Source: Megachile rotundata (Eukaryota > Arthropoda > Insecta > Hymenoptera > Megachilidae). Taken from it: a stretch of DNA of 64,000 bases. Below, piece by piece: positions 1-10,949 of the stretch (position 1 is the first letter of the stretch; each line of letters opens with the position of its first letter). A model generated the notes under the pieces. It was not told the origin of the DNA and searched no databases. It was given only the letters and a program-made list of their open reading frames with translations. The position numbers and the translations under genes were made by a program. The stretch spans positions 28,605 to 92,604 of the forward strand of contig NW_027474079.1 in NCBI RefSeq assembly GCF_050947335.1. Reading direction: 5' to 3'.

Positions 1-83
1 TATCGATCATATAAGCATAATATGGCTAATAATATGAGTTAGATTGATAATAATAAGAGTAATAAGTACAGTAATTGTCGTTC
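1..83 (+). repeat. Representative 83-bp monomer with four-part internal structure
   Basis: This first monomer is close to the consensus, differing by TACAG for TATAG. It can be cut into four parts of 20, 21, 21 and 21 bp starting at monomer positions 2, 22, 43 and 64. Their first ten bases are ATCGATCATA, ATGGCTAATA, ATTGATAATA and AAGTATAGTA. Part 2 against part 3 matches at 16 of 21 positions, and part 1 against part 3 at 16 of 20 with one gap. Part 4 is the most diverged, about 11 of 21. The two halves (2-42 and 43-84) match at about 27 of 41. By base composition alone about a third would match. The monomer therefore probably arose by two rounds of duplication of a unit of about 21 bp. It carries a ClaI site (ATCGAT), two CpGs and a 52-base tract without C (27-78). 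Confidence 0.75.
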
Positions 84-3000
84 TATCGATCATATCTGCA
101 TAATATGGTTAATAATATGAGTTAGATTGATAATAGTGAGTGTAATAAGTATAGTGAATGTCGTTCTATCGATCATATCAGCATAATATGGGTAATAATA
201 TGAGTTGGATTGATAATAGTGAGAGTAATGAGTATAGTATTTGTCGTTCTATCGATCATATAAGCATAATATGGCTAATAATACGAGTTAGATTGATAAT
301 AATAAGAGTAATAAGTATAGTAATTGTCGTTCTATCGATCATATAAGCACAATATGGCTAATAATATGAGTTAGATTGATAATAATAAGAGTAATGAGTA
401 TAGTAATTGTCGTTCTATCGATCATATCTGCATAATATGGTTAACAGTATGAGTTAGATTGATAATAATAAGAGTAATAAGTATAGTAATTGTCGTTATA
501 TCGATCATATAACCATAATATGGCTAATAGCATGAGTTGGATTGATAATAATAAGAGTAATGAGTATAGTAATTGTCGTTCTATCGATCATATCTGCATA
601 ATATGGTTAATAATATGAGTTAGATTGATAATAGTGAGTGTAATAAATATAGTAATTGTCGTTCTATCGTTCATATTAGCACAATATGGCTAATAACATG
701 AGTTAGATTCATAATAATAAGAGTAATAAGTATAGTAATTGTCGTTCTATCGATCATATAAGCATAATATGGCTAATAATATGAGTTAGAGTGATAATAC
801 TAAGAGTAGTGAGTACAGTAATTTCTCATTCCATCGATCATATAAGCATGATATGGCTAATAATATGAGTTAGATTGATAATAATAGCAGTAATAAGTAC
901 AGTAATTGTCGTTCTATCGATAATATAAGCATAATATGGCTAATAATATGAGTTAGATTGATAATACTAAGAGTAGTGAGTACAGTAATTGTCGTTCTAT
1001 CGATCATATAAGCATAATATGGCTAATAATACGAGTTAGATTGATAATAATAAGAGTAATAAGTATAGTAATTGTCGTTCTATCGATCATTTAACCATAA
1101 TATGGCTAATAATATGAGTTAGATTGATAATAATAAGAGTAATAAGTATAGTATTTGTCGTTCTATCGATAATATAAGCATAATATGGCTAATAATATGC
1201 GTTAGATTGATAATACTAAGAGTAGTGAGTATAGTAATTCTCATTCTATCGATCATATAAGCATAATATGGCTAATAATATGAGTTAGATAGATAATAAT
1301 AAGAGTAATGAGTATAGTAATTGTAGTTCTATCGATCATATCTGCATAATATGGTTAATATTATGAGTTGGTTTCATAATAATAACAGTAATAAGTATAG
1401 TAATTGTCGTTCTATCGATCATTTAAGCATAATATGGCTAATAATACGAGTTAGATTGATAATAATAAGAGTAATAAGTATAGTAACTGTCGTTCTATCG
1501 ATCATATAAGCATAATATGGTTAATAATATGAGTTAGAATGATAATAATAAGAGTAATAAGTATAGTAATTGTCGTTCTATCGATCATATCTGCATAATA
1601 TGGTTAATAATATGAGTTAGATTGATAATAATAAGAGTAATAAGTATAGTATTTGTCGTTCTATCGATCATATAAGCATAATATGGCTAATAATATGCGT
1701 TAGATTGATAATAATAAGAGTAATAAGTATAGTAATTGTCGTTCTATCGATCATATAAGCACAATATGGCTAATAATATGAGTTAGATTGATAATAATAA
1801 GAGTAATGAGTATAGAAATTGTCGTTCTATCGATCATATCTGCATAATATGGTTAACAGTATGAGTTAGATTTATAATAATAAGAGTAATAAGTATAGTA
1901 ATTGTCGTTCTATCGATCATATAAGCACAATATGGCTAATAATATGAGTTAGATTGATAATAGTGAGTGCAATAAATATAGTAATTGTCGTTCTATCGCT
2001 CATGTAAGCACAATATGGCTAATAATATGAGTTAGATTGATAATAATAAGAGTAATAAGTATAGTAATTGTCGTTCTATCGATCATATCTGAATAATATG
2101 GTTAATAATATGAGTTAGATTGATAATAGTGAGTGTAATAAGTATAGTGAATGTCGTTCTATCGATCATATCAGCATAATATGGGTAATAATATGAGTTG
2201 GATTGATAATAATAAGAGTAATGAGTATAGTAATTGTAGTTCTATCGATCACATAAGCATAATATGGCTAATAATATGAGTAAGAATCATAATAATAAGA
2301 GTAATGAGTATAGTAATTGTAGTTCTATCGATCATATCTGCATAATATGGTGAATAATATGAGTTAGATTCATAATAATAACAGTAATAAGTATAGTAAT
2401 TGTCGTTCTATCGATAATATAACCATAATATGGCTAATAATATGAGTTAGATTGATAATACTAAGAGTAGTGAGTATAGTAATTCTCGTTCTATCGATCA
2501 TATAAGAATAATATGGCTAATAATATGAGTTAGATTGATAATAATAAGAGTAATAAGTACAGTAATTGTCGTTCTATCGATCATATAAGCATAATAAGGC
2601 TAATAATATGAGTTAGAGTGATAATACTAAGAGTAGTGAGTATAGTAATTCTCATTCTATCGATCATATAAGCATAATATGGCTAATAATATGAGTTAGA
2701 TTGATAATAATAAGAGTAATAAGTATAGTAATAGTCGTTCTCTCGATCATATAAGCATAATATGGCTAATAATATGAGTTAGAGTGATAATGCTAAGAGT
2801 AGTGAGTATAGTAATTCTCATTCTATCGATCATATAAGCATAATATGGCTAATAATATGAGTAAGATTGATAATAATAACAGTAATAAGTATAGTAATTG
2901 TCGTTCTAGTCGATAATATAAGCATAATATGGCTAATAATATGAGTTAGATTGATAATACTAAGAGGAGTGGGTATAGTAATTCTCGTTCTATCTATCAT

Positions 3001-3125
3001 ATAATCATAATATGAATAATAATATGAGTTAGATTGATAATACTAAGAGTGGTGAGTATAGTAATTGTCGTTCTATCGATCATATAAGCATAATATGGCT
3101 AATAATATGAGTTAGATTGATAATA
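1..3125 (+). repeat. Long-form HOR block L, copy 1
   Basis: This block is an ordered string of variant monomers. It runs from the GAGTGTAATAAG and ATCAGCATAATATGGG pair at 130-210, through a GTTAACAG variant (about 441), a TCGTTATATC variant (about 493), a TCGTTCATATTAGCAC variant (about 667), a CTCATTCC variant (about 825), a GGTTTCAT variant (1,370) and a CGCTCATGTAAG variant (1,997). It ends with the TATCTATCATATAATC variant near 3,000. The same order recurs at 10,950-13,840, 18,919-22,375 and 44,487-47,770. This copy carries four of the window's single-base indels: an extra T near 822, an extra G near 2,906, a lost T near 3,136 and a lost C near 3,252. There is no gene in it. Confidence 0.75.
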
Positions 3126-3946
3126 ATAAGAGTAGAAGTATAGTATTTGTCGTTCTATCGATCATATAAGCATAATATGGCTAATAATACGAGTTAGATT
3201 GATAATAATAAGAGTAATAAGTATAGTAATTGTCGTTCTATCGATCATTTAACATAATATGGCTAATAATATGAGTTAGATTGATAATAATAAGAGTAAT
3301 AAGTATAGGAATTGTCGTTCTATCGATAATATAAGCATAATATGGCTAATAATATGAGTTAGATTGATAATACTAAGGGTAGTCAGTATAGTAATTCTCG
3401 TTCTGTCGATCATGTAAGCATAATATGGCTAATAATATGAGTTGGATTGATAATAATAAGAGTAATAAGTATAGTAATTGTCGTTCTATCGATCATATAA
3501 GCATAATATGGCTAATAATACGAGTTAGATTGATAATAATAAGAGTAATAAGTATAGTAATTGTCGTTCTATCGATCATATAAGCACAATATGGCTAATA
3601 ATATGAGTTAGATTGATAATAATAAGAGTGATGAGTATAGTAATTGTCGTTCTATCGATCATATCTGCATAATATGGTTAACAGTATGAGTTAGATTGAT
3701 AATAATAAGAGTAATGAGTATAGTAATTGTAGTTCTATCGATCATATCTGCATAATATGGTTAATAATATGAGTTAGATTCATAATAATAACAGTAATAA
3801 GTATAGTAATTGTCGTTCTATCGATCATTTAAGCATAATATGGCTAATAATATGAGTTAGATAGATAATAATAAGAGTAATAAGTATAGTAATTGTCGTT
3901 CTATCGGTCATTTAAGCATAATATGGCGAATAATATGAGTTGGGTT
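3126..3946 (+). repeat. Mosaic junction of about ten 83-bp monomers
   Basis: This stretch joins the end of block L to the 37-mer HOR. It holds variants also found near 22.2, 28.4, 33.4 and 47.7 kb in a similar order: GTATAGTATTTG, AATACGAGTTAG, ATCATTTAAC, GTATAGGAATTG, CTAAGGGTAG and CTGTCGATCATG. They are followed by GCACAATATGG and GTTAACAG monomers. It is satellite only. Its order is not repeated as a block of its own, so I treat it as a recombination mosaic. Confidence 0.6.
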
Positions 3947-6900
3947 GATAAAACTAAGAATAATAAGTACAGTAACTGTCGTTCTATCGATCATATAAGC
4001 ATAATATGGTTAATAATATGAGTTAGAATGATAATAATAAGAGTAATAAGTATAGTAATTGTCGTTCTATCGCTCATATCTGCATAATATGGTTAATAAT
4101 ATGAGTTAGATTGATAATAGTGAGTGTAATAAGTATAGTGAATGTCGTTCTATCGATCATATCAGCATAATATGGGTAATAATATGAGTTGGATTGATAA
4201 TAGTGAGAGTAATGAGTATAGTAATTGTCGTTCTATCGATGATATAAGCATAATATGGCTAATAATATGAGTTAGATTGATAATAATAACAGTAATAAGT
4301 ATAGTAATTGTCGTTCTATCGATAATATAAGCATAATATGGCTAATAATATGAGTTAGATTGATAATACTAAGAGTAGTGAGTATAGTAATTCTCGTTCT
4401 ATCGATCATATAAGGATAATATGGCTAATAATATGAGTTAGATTGATAATACTAAGAGTAGTGAGTATAGTAATTGTCGTACTATCGATCATATAGGCAT
4501 AATATGGCTAATAATATGAGTTAGATTGATAATAATAAGTGTAAAAAGTAGAGTAATTGTCGTTCGATCGATCATATCTGCATAATATGGTTAACAATAT
4601 GAGTTAGATTGATAATAATAAGAGTAATGAGTATAGTAATTGTAGTTCTATCGATCATATAAGCATAATATGGCTAATAATATGAGTAAGAATCATAATA
4701 ATAAGAGTAATGAGTATAGTAATTGTAGTTCTATCGATCATATCTGCATAATATGGTTAATAATATGAGTTAGATTCATAATAATAACAGTAATAAGTAT
4801 AGTAATTGTCGTTCTATCGATAATATAACCATAATATGGCTAATAATATGAGTTAGATTGATAATACTAAGAGTAGTGAGTATAGTAATTCTCGTTCTAT
4901 CGATCATATAAGCATAATATGGCTAATAATATGAGTTAGATTGATAATAATAAGAGTAATAAGTACAGTAATTGTCGTTCTATCGATCATATAAGCATAA
5001 TAAGGCTAATAATATGAGTTAGAGTGATAATACTAAGAGTAGTGAGTATAGTAATTCTCATTCTATCGATCATATAAGCATAATATGGCTAATAATATGA
5101 GTTAGATTGATAATAATAAGAGTAATAAGTATAGTAATTGTCGTTCTCTCGATCATTTAAGCATAATATGGCGAATAATATGAGTTGGGTTGATAAAACT
5201 AAGAATAATAAGTACAGTAACTGTCGTTCTATCGATCATATAAGCATAATATGGTTAATAATATGAGTTAGAATGATAATAATAAGAGTAATAAGTATAG
5301 TAATTGTCGTTCTATCGATCATATCTGCATAATATGGTTAATAATATGAGTTAGATTGATAATAGTGAGTGTAATAAGTATAGTGAATGTCGTTCTATCG
5401 ATCATATCAGCATAATATGGGTAATAATATGAGTTGGATTGATAATAGTGAGAGTAATGAGTATAGTATTTGTCGTTCTATCGATCATATAAGCATAATA
5501 TGGCTAATAATACGAGTTAGATTGATAATATTAAGAGTAATAAGTATAGTAATTGTCGTTCTATCGATCATATAAGCACAATATGGCTAATAATATGAGT
5601 TAGATTGATAATAATAAGAGTAATAAGTATAGTAATTGTCGTTATATCGATCATATAACCATAATATGGCTAATAGCATGAGTTGGATTGATAATAATAA
5701 GAGTAATGAGTATAGTAATTGTCGTTCTATCGATCATATCTGCATAATATGGTTAATAATATGAGTTAGATTGATAATAGTGAGTGTAATAAATATAGTA
5801 ATTGTCGTTCTATCGTTCATATTAGCACAATATGGCTAATAACATGAGTTAGATTCATAATAATAAGAGTAATAAGTATAGTAATTGTCGTTCTATCGAT
5901 CATATAAGCATAATATGGCTAATAATATGAGTTAGAGTGATAATACTAAGAGTAGTGAGTACAGTAATTTCTCATTCCATCGATCATATAAGCATAATAT
6001 GGCTAATAATATGAGTTAGATTGATAATAATAGCAGTAATAAGTACAGTAATTGTCGTTCTATCGATAATATAAGCATAATATGGCTAATAATATGAGTT
6101 AGATTGATAATACTAAGAGTAGTGAGTACAGTAATTGTCGTTCTATCGATCATATAAGCATAATATGGCTAATAATACGAGTTAGATTGATAATAATAAG
6201 AGTAATAAGTATAGTAATTGTCGTTCTATCGATCATTTAACCATAATATGGCTAATAATATGAGTTAGATTGATAATAATAAGAGTAATAAGTATAGTAT
6301 TTGTCGTTCTATCGATAATATAAGCATAATATGGCTAATAATATGCGTTAGATTGATAATACTAAGAGTAGTGAGTATAGTAATTCTCATTCTATCGATC
6401 ATATAAGCATAATATGGCTAATAATATGAGTTAGATAGATAATAATAAGAGTAATGAGTATAGTAATTGTAGTTCTATCGATCATATCTGCATAATATGG
6501 TTAATATTATGAGTTGGATTCATAATAATATCAGTAATAAGTATAGTAATTGTCGTTCTATCGATCATTTAAGCATAATATGGCTAATAATACGAGTTAG
6601 ATTGATAATAATAAGAGTAATAAGTATAGTAACTGTCGTTCTATCGATCATATAAGCATAATATGGTTAATAATATGAGTTAGAATGATAATAATAAGAG
6701 TAATAAGTATAGTAATTCTCATTCTATCGATCATATAAGCATAATATGGCTAATAATATGAGTTAGATAGATAATAATAAGAGTAATGAGTATAGTAATT
6801 GTAGTTCTATCGATCATATCTGCATAATATGGTTAATAATATGAGTTAGATTCATAATAATAACAGTAATAAGTATAGTAATTGTCGTTCTATCGATCAT

Positions 6901-7018
6901 TTAAGCATAATATGGCTAATAATATGAGTTAGATAGATAATAATAAGAGTAATAAGTATAGTAATTGTCGTTCTATCGGTCATTTAAGCATAATATGGCG
7001 AATAATATGAGTTGGGTT
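3947..7018 (+). repeat. 37-mer HOR, copy 1 (3,072 bp)
   Basis: The copy is delimited by the landmark GATAAAACTAAG variant at 3,947 and its next equivalent at 7,019. The same landmark also occurs at 5,192, giving sub-intervals of 15 and 22 monomers. The length is 37 x 83 plus 1; the extra base is a T in AATTTCTC near 5,969. The copy that follows repeats the same order of variants. Compared with that copy, the GTTAACAG monomer expected near 5,610 is missing here. This is an exact 83-bp loss inside sequence shared by neighbouring monomers. Confidence 0.7.
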
Positions 7019-9509
7019 GATAAAACTAAGAATAATAAGTACAGTAACTGTCGTTCTATCGATCATATAAGCATAATATGGTTAATAATATGAGTTAGAA
7101 TGATAATAATAAGAGTAATAAGTATAGTAATTGTCGTTCTATCGATCATATCTGCATAATATGGTTAATAATATGAGTTAGATTGATAATAGTGAGTGTA
7201 ATAAGTATAGTGAATGTCGTTCTATCGATCATATCAGCATAATATGGGTAATAATATGAGTTGGATTGATAATAGTGAGAGTAATGAGTATAGTAATTGT
7301 CGTTCTATCGATCATATAAGCATAATATGGCTAATAATATGAGTTAGATTGATAATAATAACAGTAACAAGTATAGTAATTGTCGTTCTATCGATAATAT
7401 AAGCATAATATGGCTAATAATATGAGTTAGATTGATAATACTAAGAGTAGTGAGTATAGTAATTCTCGTTCTATCGATCATATAAGGATAATATGGCTAA
7501 TAATATGAGTTAGATTGATAATACTAAGAGTAGTGAGTATAGTAATTGACGTACTATCGATCATATAGGCATAATATGGCTAATAATATGAGTTAGATTG
7601 ATAATAATAAGTGTAAAAAGTAGAGTAATTGTCGTTCGATCGATCATATCTGCATAATATGGTTAACAATATGAGTTAGATTGATAATAATAAGAGTAAT
7701 GAGTATAGTAATTGTAGTTCTATCGATCATATAAGCATAATATGGCTAATAATATGAGTAAGAATCATAATAATAAGAGTAATGAGTATAGTAATTGTAG
7801 TTCTATCGATCATATCTGCATAATATGGTTAATAATATGAGTTAGATTCATAATAATAACAGTAATAAGTATAGTAATTGTCGTTCTATCGATAATATAA
7901 CCATAATATGGCTAATAATATGAGTTAGATTGATAATACTAAGAGTAGTGAGTATAGTAATTCTCGTTCTATCGATCATATAAGCATAATATGGCTAATA
8001 ATATGAGTTAGATTGATAATAATAAGAGTAATAAGTACAGTAATTGTCGTTCTATCGATCATATAAGCATAATAAGGCTAATAATATGAGTTAGAGTGAT
8101 AATACTAAGAGTAGTGAGTATAGTAATTCTCATTCTATCGATCATATAAGCATAATATGGCTAATAATATGAGTTAGATTGATAATAATAAGAGTAATAA
8201 GTATAGTAATTGTCGTTCTCTCGATCATTTAAGCATAATATGGCGAATAATATGAGTTGGGTTGATAAAACTAAGAATAATAAGTACAGTAACTGTCGTT
8301 CTATCGATCATATAAGCATAATATGGTTAATAATATGAGTTAGAATGATAATAATAAGAGTAATAAGTATAGTAATTGTCGTTCTATCGATCATATCTGC
8401 ATAATATGGTTAATAATATGAGTTAGATTGATAATAGTGAGTGTAATAAGTATAGTGAATGTCGTTCTATCGATCATATCAGCATAATATGGGTAATAAT
8501 ATGAGTTGGATTGATAATAGTGAGAGTAATGAGTATAGTATTTGTCGTTCTATCGATCATATAAGCATAATATGGCTAATAATACGAGTTAGATTGATAA
8601 TAATAAGAGTAATAAGTATAGTAATTGTCGTTCTATCGATCATATAAGCACAATATGGCTAATAATATGAGTTAGATTGATAATAATAAGAGTAATGAGT
8701 ATAGTAATTGTCGTTCTATCGATCATATCTGCATAATATGGTTAACAGTATGAGTTAGATTGATAATAATAAGAGTAATAAGTATAGTAATTGTCGTTAT
8801 ATCGATCATATAACCATAATATGGCTAATAGCATGAGTTGGATTGATAATAATAAGAGTAATGAGTATAGTAATTGTCGTTCTATCGATCATATCTGCAT
8901 AATATGGTTAATAATATGAGTTAGATTGATAATAGTGAGTGTAATAAATATAGTAATTGTCGTTCTATCGTTCATATTAGCACAATATGGCTAATAACAT
9001 GAGTTAGATTCATAATAATAAGAGTAATAAGTATAGTAATTGTCGTTCTATCGATCATATAAGCATAATATGGCTAATAATATGAGTTAGAGTGATAATA
9101 CTAAGAGTAGTGAGTACAGTAATTTCTCATTCCATCGATCATATAAGCATAATATGGCTAATAATATGAGTTAGATTGATAATAATAGCAGTAATAAGTA
9201 CAGTAATTGTCGTTCTATCGATAATATAAGCATAATATGGCTAATAATATGAGTTAGATTGATAATACTAAGAGTAGTGAGTACAGTAATTGTCGTTCTA
9301 TCGATCATATAAGCATAATATGGCTAATAATATGAGTTAGATTCATAATAATAACAGTAATAAGTATAGTAATTGTCGTTCTATCGATCATTTAAGCATA
9401 ATTTGGCTAATAATATGAGTTAGATAGATAATAATAAGAGTAATAAGTATAGTAATTGTCGTTCTATCGGTCATTTAAGCATAATATGGCGAATAATATG
9501 AGTTGGGTT
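7019..9509 (+). repeat. 37-mer HOR, copy 2, contracted to 30 monomers
   Basis: The copy runs between landmark GATAAAAC positions 7,019 and 9,510, with an internal landmark at 8,264. It follows the order of the preceding copy but is 2,491 bp (30 x 83 plus 1; the extra T is near 9,123). Relative to the first copy it regains the GTTAACAG monomer (near 8,745) and loses eight monomers (664 bp). That loss lies between the TACAG monomer at about 9,275 and the GAGTTAGATTCAT monomer at 9,334. The same interval spans 728 bp at 6,115-6,843 but only 64 bp here. No gene is present. Confidence 0.7.
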
Positions 9510-10949
9510 GATAAAACTAAGAATAATAAGTACAGTAACTGTCGTTCTATCGATCATATAAGCATAATATGGTTAATAATATGAGTTAGAATGATAATAA
9601 TAAGAGTAATAAGTATAGTAATTGTCGTTCTATCGATCATATCTGCATAATATGGTTAATAATATGAGTTAGATTGATAATAGTGAGTGTAATAAGTATA
9701 GTGAATGTCGTTCTATCGATCATATCAGCATAATATGGGTAATAATATGAGTTGGATTGATAATAGTGAGAGTAATGAGTATAGTAATTGTCGTTCTATC
9801 GATCATATAAGCATAATATGGCTAATAATATGAGTTAGATTGATAATAATAACAGTAACAAGTATAGTAATTGTCGTTCTATCGATAATATAAGCATAAT
9901 ATGGCTAATAATATGAGTTAGATTGATAATACTAAGAGTAGTGAGTATAGTAATTCTCGTTCTATCGATCATATAAGGATAATATGGCTAATAATATGAG
10001 TTAGATTGATAATACTAAGAGTAGTGAGTATAGTAATTGTCGTACTATCGATCATATAGGCATAATATGGCTAATAATATGAGTTAGATTGATAATAATA
10101 AGTGTAAAAAGTAGAGTAATTGTCGTTCGATCGATCATATCTGCATAATATGGTTAACAATATGAGTTAGATTGATAATAATAAGAGTAATGAGTATAGT
10201 AATTGTAGTTCTATCGATCATATAAGCATAATATGGCTAATAATATGAGTAAGAATCATAATAATAAGAGTAATGAGTATAGTAATTGTAGTTCTATCGA
10301 TCATATCTGCATAATATGGTTAATAATATGAGTTAGATTCATAATAATAACAGTAATAAGTATAGTAATTGTCGTTCTATCGATAATATAACCATAATAT
10401 GGCTAATAATATGAGTTAGATTGATAATACTAAGAGTAGTGAGTATAGTAATTCTCGTTCTATCGATCATATAAGCATAATATGGCTAATAATATGAGTT
10501 AGATTGATAATAATAAGAGTAATAAGTACAGTAATTGTCGTTCTATCGATCATATAAGCATAATATGGCTAATAATATGAGTTAGATTGATAATACTAAG
10601 AGTAGTGAGTATAGTAATTCTCGTTCTATCGATCATATAAGCATAATATGGCTAATAATATGAGTTAGATTGATAATAATAAGAGTAATAAGTACAGTAA
10701 TTGTCGTTCTCTCGATCATTTAAGCATAATATGGCGAATAATATGAGTTGGGTTGATAAAACTAAGAATAATAAGTACAGTAACTGTCGTTCTATCGATC
10801 ATATAAGCATAATATGGTTAATAATATGAGTTAGAATGATAATAATAAGAGTAATAAGTATAGTAATTGTCGTTCTATCGATCATATCTGCATAATATGG
10901 TTAATAATATGAGTTAGATTGATAATAGTGAGTGTAATAAGTATAGTGA
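9510..10949 (+). repeat. 37-mer HOR, partial copy 3 leading into block L
   Basis: From the landmark at 9,510 the sequence again follows the preceding copies through the 15-monomer interval to the landmark at 10,755. It then runs on into the ATCAGCATAATATGGG monomer at 10,970, where block L copy 2 begins. It shares AACAGTAACAAG (about 9,850) with the middle copy (about 7,362), whereas the first copy has AACAGTAATAAG (about 4,288). The middle and third copies are therefore the closest relatives in this stretch. Around 10,560-10,700 it has a local rearrangement: the AATAAGGC monomer seen in the other copies is replaced by a repeat of the neighbouring TCTCGTTC and TACAG monomers. Confidence 0.6.

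Noticed and set aside
158..346. A 62-codon open reading frame on the plus strand, repeated with almost the same protein at 17 places in the window.
   Set aside because: It covers 2.3 satellite monomers, ends at a stop built into the monomer, and is copied only where that HOR section is copied. Composition is that of the satellite (Ile, Ser, Asn rich), and no domain, upstream signal or neighbouring gene supports it.
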